Assembly: GCF_015644725.1 (NCBI RefSeq)
Contig: NZ_CP064795.1
Span: 1,238,501 to 1,302,500, forward strand
Reading direction: 5' to 3'
Length of the DNA: 64,000 nt
DNA from: Salinimonas marina
Lineage (GTDB): Bacteria > Pseudomonadota > Gammaproteobacteria > Enterobacterales > Alteromonadaceae
Of this stretch, positions 19,728-31,411 are shown piece by piece; the stretch's first letter is position 1; every line of letters begins with the position of its first letter. The notes under the pieces are model-generated. The model had not been told where the DNA came from. It saw nothing but the letters and a program-made list of their open reading frames with translations, and did no database searches. The position numbers and the translations under genes were made by a program.

Positions 19728-20384
19728 TTATTTCAGGGGCTCCCACCAGGATTGCAGGTCTGGCCAGGTACTGTTTTCAGGCCAGCTCCATAATACCGCG
19801 GTGGCTTTACCCGCAATTTCATTCATAGGCACAAATCCGTGCACCCGTGAGTCGGCACTGTGGTTGCGGTTATCTCCCAATACCAGCACATGCTCGGCAG
19901 GCACGGTGACAGGCCCGAAGCTTCGATATTTTAGCGCGTCTTTGGTTAGGGTTTGCGCATCAGTCAGTTGCACCTGGTGCTGGGTATGGGCACTGCTTTC
20001 AACAAAAATATCGCCGGATTGTTTGCGGTAGTCATAGCGGGTGTTATTTACTATGAGGTGGTTGTTGCTCAGCCTTACCGAGTCGCCCGGCAGTCCGACT
20101 ACCCGCTTGACTAAACGTTCATGAGCCTGGGCCGAGTTGATGATGACAATATCGCCGTGGGCGGGCTCAGCCGGGCGAGCCAGCGCAATATCGGTGAACG
20201 GGATATCCACCCGGTAGGCGGCTTTATCGACAAAAATTCTGTCACCGATGCTGATGGTGGGCTGCATGGACCCCGAAGGCACATGATACCAGTCAGCAAT
20301 ACTGCTGCGCACACTGAGCAGTGCCAGCATCAGCACGATAAAGCCGAGATTTTCTTTTACTACTGTTAGCAGTCGGGGCCACAT
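19728..20384 (-). CDS. lepB: Signal peptidase I
   Basis: Membrane serine protease that removes signal peptides. From ATG 20384 (AAGGAT well placed) it is 218 aa with one N-terminal span (NLGFIVLMLALLSV), shorter than E. coli LepB (324 aa, two spans). The catalytic Ser is in HVPSGSMQPT, the Lys in ERLVKRVVGLPGDSV, and the C-terminal box is LGDNRNHSADSR. It stands alone and not in the usual lepA-lepB-rnc setting, so it may be an accessory paralogue. Confidence 0.92.
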   Translation of the reverse strand: MWPRLLTVVKENLGFIVLMLALLSVRSSIADWYHVPSGSMQPTISIGDRIFVDKAAYRVDIPFTDIALARPAEPAHGDIVIINSAQAHERLVKRVVGLPGDSVRLSNNHLIVNNTRYDYRKQSGDIFVESSAHTQHQVQLTDAQTLTKDALKYRSFGPVTVPAEHVLVLGDNRNHSADSRVHGFVPMNEIAGKATAVLWSWPENSTWPDLQSWWEPLK

Positions 20385-20453
20385 GGTGTTTATCCTTAAT
20401 TTGCCTGTTGCAGTATATAGTCTTAGTGTTATCGATAAAATTACAACAAACAT

Positions 20454-20480
20454 AAAAAAAGCCCGTAGGGCACGGGCTTT
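20454..20480 (-). terminator. Terminator of the histidine operon
   Basis: Read leftward: AAAGCCCGT / ACGGGCTTT stem with a 5-nt loop followed by seven T, 26 nt after the hisIE stop. Confidence 0.9.
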
Positions 20481-20506
20481 AAGTATCAAAAAAGTTAGTC
20501 TGGCGG

Positions 20507-21124
20507 TTATTGGTGCCGGGCCTTGAGCACCTCAATAGCATCACTTAATGACATATCACTGGCCTGCATTAACACCGTCAGATGATAGAGCAGATCTGCC
20601 GCTTCGTTTTTAAGCTCCTCGGTATCTTTTACCGTGGCGGCTAGCGCGGTTTCAACGCCTTCCTCACCGACTTTCTGAGCAATACGCTTAATACCCTTGG
20701 CATACAAGCTGGCGGTATAGCTTGAGTCAGGATCCGCGGTTTTACGGGCCGCAAGCACCCGCTCCAGGTCCGCCAGAAAGGTGAAATCCGCAGGTTTACT
20801 GGTAAACCAGCAACTTTCCTCACCCGTGTGACAGGTGGGGCCATTGGGATTTACCATGACCAGCAGCGAGTCGTGATCGCAGTCACAGCCGACTTCTACT
20901 AAATCCAGCGTGTTGCCCGACGTTTCCCCTTTTTGCCACAAACGTTGCTTCGAGCGACTGTAAAAGGTTACCTTGCCGGTTTCCAGGGTGGTTTTTAGCG
21001 CATCGGTATTCATGTAACCCTGCATCAGCACCTTAGCGCTGGTGGCATCCTGCACAATGGCCGGCAACAGGCCATCCATTTTTTCCCAGGCTAATTCGCC
21101 CAGATTGGAAATATCAATAATCAT
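20507..21124 (-). CDS. hisI: Phosphoribosyl-AMP cyclohydrolase / phosphoribosyl-ATP pyrophosphatase
   Basis: Bifunctional HisIE, steps 2 and 3 of histidine synthesis, 205 aa. The N-terminal cyclohydrolase has [18 protein letters not shown] and the zinc site GCDCDHDS with CHTGEESCW. The C-terminal pyrophosphatase has [11 protein letters not shown] and EAADLLYHL. The start at 21124 lies 4 nt past the hisF stop and has AAGGA at the right distance; a longer frame upstream would overlap hisF. Last gene of the his operon. Confidence 0.96.
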   Translation of the reverse strand: MIIDISNLGELAWEKMDGLLPAIVQDATSAKVLMQGYMNTDALKTTLETGKVTFYSRSKQRLWQKGETSGNTLDLVEVGCDCDHDSLLVMVNPNGPTCHTGEESCWFTSKPADFTFLADLERVLAARKTADPDSSYTASLYAKGIKRIAQKVGEEGVETALAATVKDTEELKNEAADLLYHLTVLMQASDMSLSDAIEVLKARHQ

Positions 21125-21128
21125 GGCG

Positions 21129-23243
<2,115 letters not shown>

Positions 23244-23244
<1 letters not shown>

Positions 23245-24313
23245 TACAATGCTCCCTTACTGCTAGGTAATGCATCGCCCTGACGGGTGATGGCCTGACG
23301 CAGCGCGCGGCCAAATACTTTAAACAGGCTTTCTACCTGATGGTGAGCATTGCCTTCGCTGGTGGACAGGTGCAGCGATAAGCCCATGCTTTGTGCCAGA
23401 GAGTAGAAAAAGTGCTCTACCATCTGTGTGCCCATCTCACCGACTTTTTCCTGGGTGAAACTGGCCTCAAATTTAAGGTGCGGGCGGTTGGAAATATCCA
23501 TAATACATTCTGCACGACACTCATCCATTGGCAGGGCAAAGCCAAAACGACCAATCCCCGTTTGTTACCCAACGCTTTTTTCAGGGCGTCACCTAAAGCC
23601 AGCGCGGTGTCTTCAACGGTGTGATGATCATCGATGTGCAAATCGCCACTGACCTCAACCTGTAGCTCAAAGCCGCCGTGGGTGGCAATCTGATCCAGCA
23701 TATGGTCAAAAAAACCCAGGCCGGTGGCCATATGGCTTTTGGCATCAGAGTCCAGATCCACTTTTACCCTGATGTCCGTTTCTGATGTGGTTCTGATGAC
23801 TTCAGCAATACGGGCTGAATTGAGCAGGCTTTTTTCAATGGCCAGCCAGTTATTGTCGGTGCGGTCGTACCGAATTCCCTGGATTCCCATACTCTGGGCC
23901 AGTTGTAAGTCGGTGTCGCGATCGCCGATAACCGCAGAGCGGGTAAAGTCGACCTTGCCCTGCTGAAGGTAGTCGCTCACCAGCCCCAGCTTGGGTTTAC
24001 GGCAGGCGCAGTTGTCTGCATCAAAATGTGGACAAATTAATACATCGTCAAATTTCACGCCCTGACTTTCAAAAATCTGCATCATCATATTATGCGGCGC
24101 ATCAAAGTCGGCTTGTGGGAAACTGGCGGTGCCCAGGCCATCCTGGTTTGACACCATCACCAGTTTGAAGCCGGCGGCCTGAAATTTCAGTAGCACCGGG
24201 ATCACCGCTGGCTCTAACACTAGTTTTTGCAGTGAGTCGAGTTGTTTGTCGATGGCAGGCTCTTCAACCAGAGTGCCATCACGGTCGATAAATAAAATGG
24301 CTTGCTGGCTCAT
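23244..24313 (-). CDS. hisB: Histidinol-phosphatase / imidazoleglycerol-phosphate dehydratase, one frameshift
   Basis: Bifunctional HisB of the enteric type. The N-terminal HAD phosphatase starts [19 protein letters not shown] and has the zinc loop [14 protein letters not shown]. The C-terminal dehydratase has [32 protein letters not shown] and [18 protein letters not shown]. The frame breaks in the C-run 23556-23559; restoring one base turns [11 protein letters not shown] into [16 protein letters not shown] and gives 356 aa, as in E. coli (355). The start at 24313 overlaps the hisC stop (ATGA); an upstream extension would run inside hisC. Confidence 0.93.
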
Positions 24314-25392
24314 GCCGACACTCCTGTTTGTTGTAAAAAGTCGTTGATTAAGCTGATCAGACGCTGATTCTGTGCTTCGTTTCCTACCGTCGCCCGCAGA
24401 CAACCTTCAAGGTTATGCTGTTTGGATTGGTCCCGTATCAACATGCCGTGTTCCACCAGATAAGCCATCAGGGCTTTATTGTGAATGCTGTGAAATAACA
24501 CAAAATTGGCCCGGGTATCGCCAGTGATGCTAAAGCCTGGCAACGCGGCAATTTGTTCCTGTAACCAGTGCTTGTGTCGATTGATGGTTTCCACCTGCAG
24601 TTCAACCTTCGTGCGACCCGCTACCGACAAAGCCTGCTCTGCTATCTGGGCCACAGGTTCGGCCAGCGGGTAGGGGGCAATGACCTTCAGCAATGCCTGA
24701 ATCACCGGTCGGTTGGCCAGGGTAAAGCCGCAGCGCAATCCGGCCAGGGCAAAGGCCTTGGACAAAGTACGCAAAATCACCAGGTTCGGGTAGCGAGTTA
24801 ATTGCCCGGCCCGGGTATTGTCTTTATCAAACTCGATATAGGCTTCATCCACCACCACCAGAGCGCTATCGGCAAAATGTGTCAGGATCTGCTCTAAATC
24901 AGCTGGGTCGACGGTGGTACCTGTGGGATTATTGGGAGCACAGATAAACACCAGGTTGACATCATTCTGGGCACAGATTGCCTGGGTATCCAAAGCAAAG
25001 TCAGGCTTCAACGGGACCTTTTTTACCCCGACATTGCAGGTTTCAGCGCTAATGGCGTACATGCCATAAGTGGGCGGGCAAATCAGAATATTATCTTCGC
25101 CGGGGGTACAAAAGGTTCTAATCAGCAGTTCAATGCCTTCATCCGCGCCCCGGGTCACCAGTAATTCACTGATGTCCACGCCGGCGTAGTCTGCATAAGC
25201 AGCCGTCACCGCTTCTGGCTGACAGGCGGGGTAGCGGTTAAAGCGCTCGCTGTCGATGCTATACTCATTGGCAAACGGCGACTCATTGGCATTCAGCCAG
25301 TCCTGGCCCCCGGCAAATAGCCGGCGCGCCGATTCATAGGGTTTCAGATTAACCAGATTGTCATTGAGCAAAGTATTCACAATGTTACTCAT
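24310..25392 (-). CDS. hisC: Histidinol-phosphate aminotransferase
   Basis: PLP enzyme of fold type I, 360 aa. The PLP-binding Lys is in [18 protein letters not shown]; the cofactor pocket shows [14 protein letters not shown] and [10 protein letters not shown]; the substrate Arg region is GCLRATVG. The ATG at 25392 overlaps the end of hisD by 8 nt; a GTG one codon earlier is less likely. Confidence 0.96.
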   Translation of the reverse strand: MSNIVNTLLNDNLVNLKPYESARRLFAGGQDWLNANESPFANEYSIDSERFNRYPACQPEAVTAAYADYAGVDISELLVTRGADEGIELLIRTFCTPGEDNILICPPTYGMYAISAETCNVGVKKVPLKPDFALDTQAICAQNDVNLVFICAPNNPTGTTVDPADLEQILTHFADSALVVVDEAYIEFDKDNTRAGQLTRYPNLVILRTLSKAFALAGLRCGFTLANRPVIQALLKVIAPYPLAEPVAQIAEQALSVAGRTKVELQVETINRHKHWLQEQIAALPGFSITGDTRANFVLFHSIHNKALMAYLVEHGMLIRDQSKQHNLEGCLRATVGNEAQNQRLISLINDFLQQTGVSA

Positions 25393-26692
25393 CACCCGAC
25401 TCCTGTAATGCCTTTAACCGTAGACCGACGGCTTTTTCATGGGCATCCAGGCCTTCAGCCGCGGCCAGGGTCATAATCTGGGGGCCTAGCTGACGTAAAC
25501 CATCTTCGGTAAGTTCCTGCACCGTAAAACGACGCATAAAATCAAGTAAGCCTAACGACGAGTAATTTTTCGCATAGCCGTATGTGGGCAGCACGTGGTT
25601 AGTCCCCGAGGCGTAGTCGCCGGCAGATTCGGGCGACCATGGCCCTAAGAACACTGAGCCGGCGTGTTTAATCCGGCCCATAGCCTGGCGCGGCTCTGCC
25701 ACCTGAACAATTAAGTGCTCTGGGGCGTAGCGGTTACTCACCTCAATGGCACTGTTCAAATCGTCGGTTAAAATATAACGGGCATTTTCCATCGACAGCA
25801 CGGTGATTTCATTGCGGGATAACACACTAAGCTGCTTTTCTACTTCCGCCTGGGTTTGCTCAATTAAGGTCCTGGAGTCGCTTACCAAAATAGACTGGGA
25901 ATCGGTGCCGTGTTCAGCCTGCGACAGTAAATCGGAGGCTACAAACGCCGGATTAGCGTCTTTATCGGCCAGTACCAGCACTTCCGACGGCCCGGCAGGC
26001 ATATCAATGGCCGCGCCGTCCGGGCGCAGGCTGACCTGCTGTTTGGCTTCGGTGACAAAGCTGTTGCCGGGGCCAAAAATCTTGTCCACCTGAGCAATAG
26101 AATCTGTCCCCAATGCCATGGCTGCAATAGCCTGCGCGCCGCCACATAGATAGATTTCATCAATATCACAGCGCTTGGCCACAAACGCAATTTCAGGGGC
26201 GATGGTGCCGTCCGCCGAGGGCGGGGTGCATAACACTTTGCGCGACACCCCGGCGACCATGGCCGGCACCCCCAGCATCAGGGCGGTCGAGGGCAGGGGC
26301 GCGGTACCGCCAGGAATATATAAGCCCACCGATTCAAGGGCCACGAAGCGCTGCTCACAAGTAACCCCCGGGCTGGTGGTCATAACCACATCATCGGGCT
26401 GCTGGGCTTCATGAAACCGCTTGATATTGGTAAATGCCGTATCAATAGCCTGAGCTACCTCATCGCTTACCTGATTGGCCAGCGCATCGCGCTGGCCGCT
26501 GGTCAATACCAGTGATGTTAACCCCGGACAATCAAACTTGCGGGTAAACCCCAGTACCGCTTCATCGCCCTCAGCTTCAACATCTGCAAGAATCTCGCTG
26601 ACGGTTTGCTTTAACGCACTGCTGTTTTTTAGTACCGGTCTTGCCAGCGCCTGACGCTGAGCTGCGGTATCCAGTTCATTCCAGATAAGCAT
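25385..26692 (-). CDS. hisD: Histidinol dehydrogenase
   Basis: Last two steps of histidine synthesis, a zinc- and NAD-dependent enzyme, 435 aa. It shows VGLYIPGGTAPLPSTALMLGVPA, the dehydrogenase signature DMPAGPSEVLVLAD, DLLSQAEHGTDSQSI and HVLPTYGYAKNYSSLG. It starts 3 nt after the hisG stop. Confidence 0.97.
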   Translation of the reverse strand: MLIWNELDTAAQRQALARPVLKNSSALKQTVSEILADVEAEGDEAVLGFTRKFDCPGLTSLVLTSGQRDALANQVSDEVAQAIDTAFTNIKRFHEAQQPDDVVMTTSPGVTCEQRFVALESVGLYIPGGTAPLPSTALMLGVPAMVAGVSRKVLCTPPSADGTIAPEIAFVAKRCDIDEIYLCGGAQAIAAMALGTDSIAQVDKIFGPGNSFVTEAKQQVSLRPDGAAIDMPAGPSEVLVLADKDANPAFVASDLLSQAEHGTDSQSILVSDSRTLIEQTQAEVEKQLSVLSRNEITVLSMENARYILTDDLNSAIEVSNRYAPEHLIVQVAEPRQAMGRIKHAGSVFLGPWSPESAGDYASGTNHVLPTYGYAKNYSSLGLLDFMRRFTVQELTEDGLRQLGPQIMTLAAAEGLDAHEKAVGLRLKALQESGDE

Positions 26693-26695
26693 TGT

Positions 26696-27595
26696 TTAAC
26701 CCATCATTTTTTCAATTGGCATGACAAGAATCGACCGACAACCCAGGTCTTTGAGTTTTTCCATGGTTTCCCAGAACAGATTTTCCGGGCTCACCACGTG
26801 AATAGCCACGGTATCGTCCACCCCGGCCAAAGGCAGTACCGTCGGATTTTCAGCGCCAGGTAGCAAGTCTTTTACCTCTTCCAGTTTGGCTTTGGGCGCA
26901 TGCAGCATAATGTATTTACTTTCTTTGGCCTGCATTACCCCATCAATACGAGGAACCAGACGTTCAAGCAATTCACGCTTGGCAGCAGGCATTTCACCAG
27001 TGCGCTTGATTAATACCGCTTTTGAACGAAAGATGACATCTTTTTCCACCAACCCATTAGCTTCCAGGGTGGCACCCGTGGAGACCAGGTCACAAATGGC
27101 ATCTGCTACCCCAGCGCGAGGTGCTACTTCCACCGAGCCGGTCAGCATCACCGCCTGGGCATTCACATTTTGTTCTTTAAAATAACGCTCCAGCAAAAAT
27201 GGGTAAGTGGTGGCCACTTTTTTACCCTGCAGGGTCTCGATATTGGCGTAATCCATCTCATTCGGTACCGCAATCGATAGCCGGCAGCCACCGTAATCCA
27301 TCCGACGCAGCACTTCGTAGTCAGCGGGCTTACCCGCCGCGGCGCGCTCGAGCATCTTTTCTTCCAGCTCATTTTCGCCGATAAAACCCATATCCACCAC
27401 GCCATCCATCACCAGGCCCGGAATATCGTCATCGCGAACCCGCAACAGGTCGATATCCTCATTGGTGGAGTGGGCAATAAGCAGACGGTCGCGGATGTTT
27501 AATTTGATACCGATAGCGTTTAATAATTCGATGCTATCTTTGCTTAACCGACCTGACTTTTGTACGGCAATGCGTAGTCTTCTGCTGTCGCTCAT
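26696..27595 (-). CDS. hisG: ATP phosphoribosyltransferase
   Basis: First, feedback-controlled step of histidine synthesis. The start at 27595 ([18 protein letters not shown]) gives 299 aa, the same as E. coli HisG; this is the long form with its own regulatory C-terminal domain, so no HisZ is needed. [11 protein letters not shown] and [19 protein letters not shown] are the family motifs. An open frame reaches further upstream to 27715 but runs through the attenuator and is not the start. GAGGAAGC precedes the ATG. Confidence 0.96.
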   Translation of the reverse strand: MSDSRRLRIAVQKSGRLSKDSIELLNAIGIKLNIRDRLLIAHSTNEDIDLLRVRDDDIPGLVMDGVVDMGFIGENELEEKMLERAAAGKPADYEVLRRMDYGGCRLSIAVPNEMDYANIETLQGKKVATTYPFLLERYFKEQNVNAQAVMLTGSVEVAPRAGVADAICDLVSTGATLEANGLVEKDVIFRSKAVLIKRTGEMPAAKRELLERLVPRIDGVMQAKESKYIMLHAPKAKLEEVKDLLPGAENPTVLPLAGVDDTVAIHVVSPENLFWETMEKLKDLGCRSILVMPIEKMMG

Positions 27596-27633
27596 GTTGC
27601 TTCCTCTTTTGTGGTGTTGGTGGCGCCTAAAAC

Positions 27634-27712
27634 GAAAAACCCCCGAAAGTTTCCTTCCGGGGGCCTTAGAAATCTTCATCTGCGCCACTGGAAGGAAACA
27701 ATAGCCTTCCAG
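27634..27712 (-). promoter_or_regulatory. His operon attenuator (terminator and competing stem)
   Basis: Read leftward, a stem CTGGAAGG / CCTTCCAG (27705-27712 with 27688-27695) comes first, then a terminator stem (27654-27664 with 27640-27649: CCCCCGGAAG-type against CTTTCGGGGG) followed by five T (27635-27639). Both stems share GGAAGGAAAC-like sequence, so alternative pairing is possible. With the His-rich leader peptide just upstream this is a classic transcription attenuator, ending 38 nt before hisG. Confidence 0.88.
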
Positions 27713-27727
27713 CACGAACCTGAAAGG

Positions 27728-27772
27728 TTATGCTATATGATGGTGATGATGGTTTGCAGCGCAGTTATACAT
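27728..27772 (-). CDS. hisL: His operon leader peptide
   Basis: A 14-codon frame, MYNCAANHHHHHIA, with five consecutive His codons (CAT CAT CAC CAT CAT), too short for ordinary gene finding. It lies directly upstream of the paired hairpins that precede hisG. When charged His-tRNA is scarce the ribosome would stall in the His run and allow the operon to be read through. E. coli HisL has seven His codons in a 16-aa peptide. Confidence 0.92.
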   Translation of the reverse strand: MYNCAANHHHHHIA

Positions 27773-27994
27773 AATTTTTAAAATTCGAAATTCTTCAAGA
27801 CCAGAGAACAGTAATCAATTGTTTTTTAGAATGCAAGCCTTCACGATTAACTTCATCAGAATTGCGTTGAAAAAACACCGGGAGCCTGCACGTCAGGCGG
27901 GCCCTAAACTGTTACGCTCAATTTTAATTAAACAATATTAATGCACATGAGTACCGAGCCTGACGTGGTTTTGATCACACCCGCCGCATTGTAT

Positions 27995-28567
27995 TTAGTT
28001 GAGCTCTTTGTCCTGCCAGAATTTGGTTCCTTTTACTGTGGCCTGCAACGCCAGGCCGCTTTCGGTCATAGAATAGACAGTCACATTGCCCAAATAACCT
28101 TCACCCTGAACCGAGCCGCCTCTATCGCCTGCTTTGGCCGCAGCATCAACATTGCCGCCGGCGGTCCAGCCCTTGTTGATAAAGTAGCTTAATGCCTCTT
28201 GATTATGAAACACCATAATCAGGCGATAGTCTTTGGCACCAAGCCCGAGGCCCACGCCGCCTTCGGCCATGTTCATATACGTTTTGGCCCCGGTGGTATT
28301 GTTATTGACCACGCCATAGCCTGTGCCCGCGGCGATAAAAATAACATTGATATTGGCATTGCTGAACACGGCGTACCCGGCGGCACTTTGCAGCTGTGCG
28401 CGGGTGTCCGGCTTTTCCTGATACAAGCGCGTCAGAGCCTTGTCCTGCATCGCCAATATTGCCTGGCGTTTTTGCGCCACGGTGCCTTCGCCCATCGACG
28501 CGCAGCCGGTGACAATAAACAGGCCGGCCAGGACCAGCATGGACTGAATGGAATGTGAAAGTTTCAA
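27995..28567 (-). CDS. YSC84/SYLF-domain lipoprotein
   Basis: 190-aa predicted lipoprotein. The signal peptide ends in the lipobox VTGC (GLFIVTGCASMG). The SYLF domain follows: KALTRLYQEKPDTRAQLQSAAGYAVFSN, GTGYGVVNNNTTG, YMNMAEGGVGLGLGAKDYRLIMVFHN. The family binds lipids or membranes; its bacterial role is not settled. The start is taken as TTG 28567, which has AGGAG at the right distance; a longer frame upstream has neither a signal peptide nor a ribosome site. It is a single gene. Confidence 0.85.
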   Translation of the reverse strand: MKLSHSIQSMLVLAGLFIVTGCASMGEGTVAQKRQAILAMQDKALTRLYQEKPDTRAQLQSAAGYAVFSNANINVIFIAAGTGYGVVNNNTTGAKTYMNMAEGGVGLGLGAKDYRLIMVFHNQEALSYFINKGWTAGGNVDAAAKAGDRGGSVQGEGYLGNVTVYSMTESGLALQATVKGTKFWQDKELN

Positions 28568-28801
28568 GATGATCTCTCCTTTGGTAACACAATATAGGGT
28601 TTTAACCGATAACAACCGCCGGTAAGACCAGGCCGTAGTTAGCAGGTTTTGTTTGTAAGTCTGATAGCTATAGATACAGTGACAAAAAGCCAAAGGTTTT
28701 ATTTAGCAAAAGAACACGGCAAACAGAAAGCCATTTGGGCTCGACTGCTGCAGGGCGTGCCTTGTTCAATTGTTACGCCACGACGCGGGTTGTTGCAAGA
28801 C

Positions 28802-28828
28802 AAAAGGCCGCAGCATAGCCGCTGCGGC
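28802..28828 (-). terminator. Terminator of the TraB/GumN gene
   Basis: Read leftward: 8-bp perfect stem GCCGCAGC / GCTGCGGC with a 6-nt loop, then a short T-run (CTTTTG). It begins 21 nt after the stop. Confidence 0.8.
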
Positions 28829-28848
28829 GACAAGACCATATAACCAGG

Positions 28849-29705
28849 TTAGTGAAGCTGGGTAAGGGTGTAGCCCTTTTGTTTCAGTAAGGCCAGTACC
28901 CCCTCGTTGCCCGGCATGTGAAGGGTGCCTACCAGCACCAGCTCTACTTCCGGCGATTTCATCATGGCTTCGATTTTCGGGATCCAGTTATGATTTCGAT
29001 TCACCAGCAAATCGTCATAAACCTGAGGATACTGCTCGGCGACATCGCCCATGGCGGTATCGTGTAAGGCTTGCATATCTCCTGCCCGCCACTGGTCTTT
29101 CATGGGGGTGATAATAGCTTCCAGGTCTTCAATATCTTCAAGAGTGTAGCGAATAAATTCGTTTTCCTGCCCTCGGCCATCGCGCTGATAAACGCCAGCT
29201 GTTCATCGGGCGTTTCAAACCAGTCAATGGCTTTGCCCTCATCCATGGCCTTGCTGAAAAAATACGCATCAACGCCCTGACTTGTCAGGCCTGCCCGGCG
29301 ATACTCCAGCATGGTCAGCGTTAGCCCAAGCATGGCGGGCTTCATATGTTTAAGCGTGTCCAACGGCAAATTGTGCTTGCTTATATAGGCGGTGAGTAAC
29401 TGATACGTTTCGTCATTCAGCTCCTGCGCCACCGTTCCGGCATCTTCATAGCTGTTTTGCTCAATCATTTTTGTCGCAAATGCGGCAGAGCTGACCGTCT
29501 CCATATCGGTTTCAAAAACCAGCGTGTCGGCCTTTTCAAAGGCGGTTTCATACGGCGCGGGTAAGGGATAATCTTGTGGGCTTAAAATATGCAGAGTGCC
29601 ACCCAGATACAAAGTGTGCTCGCCATTACTTACCTGCCATACGGCGGCACTGTGCGCCTGGCAACTTAGCAACAGCGCTGCCAGCGAGGTTATCAATTTA
29701 CGCAT
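28849..29705 (-). CDS. TraB/GumN-family protein, one frameshift
   Basis: Secreted or periplasmic member of the TraB (haem-binding, erythromycin-esterase-like fold) family. Signal peptide MRKLITSLAALLLSCQAHSA, then the family opening LYLGGTLHILSPQDYPLP (GxxH-type motif) and the closing VELVLVGTLHMPGNEGVLALLKQKGY. The frame breaks in the C-run 29170-29172; restoring one base reads SAMAEGQENEFIRYTLEDIEDLEAI and gives 285 aa. Catalytic role is unknown; the two GTLH motifs fit the predicted metalloprotease-like site. Confidence 0.85.
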
Positions 29706-29817
29706 AATTTGGGGTGAACTCCGTTTCGAATCTTGTGTTGGTGAGTCAGCAATGTAATCGGGTTGTGACTAATGCGCAACTGGATTCATGTAACACTTCG
29801 TTGCCTGTGGCTAAGGG

Positions 29818-30270
29818 TTAGCTCTCCCACCAACGATTTCGACACAATCCAAGGCCGCACTGGTGCAGACAATACTGCAGTTGTTTCAGATCGCTCAGGT
29901 TCAAAAAGGTGCCCACCGGGTATTCCTTACCCCCACAATAAATAACGTAAAGTGGTAACTGCCAGTGGCCTTCGGTTTCGGTCACCATAATCTGGCACTC
30001 AGCACGAATCAGCTTTACCACTTTTTGGTGACGGTAGCCTTGTTCTAACACCAGCCACACGGGCGTGATGATCAGACGCTGATGTTGGTATGCCTGCCAG
30101 TTAGCCCGGTACATCAGATACCCTAGCAGGGCAAGTTCGGCGCCGGCAAAGGGCAGTACAATCCAGACACCGGCCATAGTCCAGGCGATAGCGATACTGA
30201 AAATCACCACCGCAAACCCCAGTAGCACAAGTTTTATTTCGTCCCAGCTGGCCGAGCGATTCGGAGACAT
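29818..30270 (-). CDS. DUF2244 inner-membrane protein
   Basis: 150 aa from MSPNRSASWDE. Two adjacent spans (VLLGFAVVIFSIAIAWTMAG and VWIVLPFAGAELALLGYLMY) are followed by a cytoplasmic part. This is the layout of DUF2244 proteins, which are often near cytochrome oxidase genes; no such genes are here. An upstream GTG at 30339 would add 23 residues without obvious membrane or signal character. Function unknown. Confidence 0.75.
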   Translation of the reverse strand: MSPNRSASWDEIKLVLLGFAVVIFSIAIAWTMAGVWIVLPFAGAELALLGYLMYRANWQAYQHQRLIITPVWLVLEQGYRHQKVVKLIRAECQIMVTETEGHWQLPLYVIYCGGKEYPVGTFLNLSDLKQLQYCLHQCGLGLCRNRWWES

Positions 30271-30409
30271 CAGGATTTCGGTGGTTTGGTCTCGCTGGAT
30301 TATTCTGATCAAAGTGGCTGGCCAGAGATTGCGTTTCACACAGTTATAAGCCTAACACAGGATTCCTTTTTACACCGGAATCTGGCAAAGTTCTGGCTTC
30401 CTGAATGAT

Positions 30410-31324
30410 ATGTTGTGGTCGCATCGGATGCTTGCGGTAGTAAAACGAAATGTGTGGTGGGCCGGACTCGGTGCCCTATGGCTAATGGTGTTGTTCTTGC
30501 AGCCAGCGGTAGAGGCTCTGATCGCTCAATATGGCGCATTTGCTGCCCTGGGTGTGGTAGGCGCAGTGTTTGCCAATGCGACCGGTGCTGGTGGTGGCGT
30601 AGTGTTTGTGCCTTTCTTTCATCACCTGGGCCTGAACGCGGTACAAATTGTGGCAACCAGTTTTGCGATTCAGTGCTTTGGAATGACGGCCGGCGCCATC
30701 ACCTGGGGCCAGTATTATCGGCGATGCCATCAACACGATGCTCAGTGGCAGCCGCTAGCCCTGTCGTTGATGTTGTGTATTCCCGGGGCCGTAGGAGGTT
30801 TATTGCTGGCCCAATGGGGCGCACATTTGCCAGCCTTCAGCTGGCTTAATCAGCATCTGACCCAGCTGCATATAGGCTTTGGGATTTTTTCTATCGTATT
30901 GGCCATCGCCATTTTAGCGTCCGTGCCTTTGCTGGGACGGACTCAGTTTCGTACGGCGCTACACAATGTGGATATTCTGATGTTGCCCCTTATCGCCTTT
31001 ACGGGCGGTATTATAACTGCCTGGTTGTCGGTAGGGGTGGGTGAGCTGCTGGCGGTGTATCTGATCATTCGTCGCTTTAATATTACGATGGCGATTGCCA
31101 CGGCGGTGATATTAAGCGCGATATGTGTGTGGGCCGCAATGGCCTTTCACTGGCTACAAACCCATGCCGTAGTCTGGCAAATAGTGATGTTTGCCGGGTT
31201 TGGCGCGGCGATCGGTGGCAGGCTGGCCAAACAGGTGGTGCTTGCCTTTAATGCCAGGCACCTGAAAATCTTTTTTGGCCTTTGGGTATTGCTAATGGGA
31301 GTCAGTGGCTTGCCTCTGTTTTAG
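30410..31324 (+). CDS. TauE/SafE-family membrane permease
   Basis: 304-aa protein with about eight spans. The family signature is seen in FANATGAGGGVVFVPFFHHLGL and QIVATSFAIQCFGMTAGAITW, repeated in the second half as GGIITAWLSVGVGELLAVYLIIRRFN. These permeases carry sulfite, sulfonates or other organic anions; the substrate here cannot be told. An in-frame ATG at 30428 (MLAVVKRN) is an alternative start. Confidence 0.85.
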   Translation: MLWSHRMLAVVKRNVWWAGLGALWLMVLFLQPAVEALIAQYGAFAALGVVGAVFANATGAGGGVVFVPFFHHLGLNAVQIVATSFAIQCFGMTAGAITWGQYYRRCHQHDAQWQPLALSLMLCIPGAVGGLLLAQWGAHLPAFSWLNQHLTQLHIGFGIFSIVLAIAILASVPLLGRTQFRTALHNVDILMLPLIAFTGGIITAWLSVGVGELLAVYLIIRRFNITMAIATAVILSAICVWAAMAFHWLQTHAVVWQIVMFAGFGAAIGGRLAKQVVLAFNARHLKIFFGLWVLLMGVSGLPLF

Positions 31325-31411
31325 GCGCTTTTGACGGTCTGACCAAACCAATCTAAAACTGCTGTACGGCGTAATTAGCCATTCATTCCTTGTCTTTTCA
31401 GGTTATTGGTT

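Noticed and set aside
27596..27715. N-terminal extension of hisG
   Set aside because: The extension runs through the attenuator stems and gives no HisG-like residues; E. coli alignment and ribosome site place the start at 27595.
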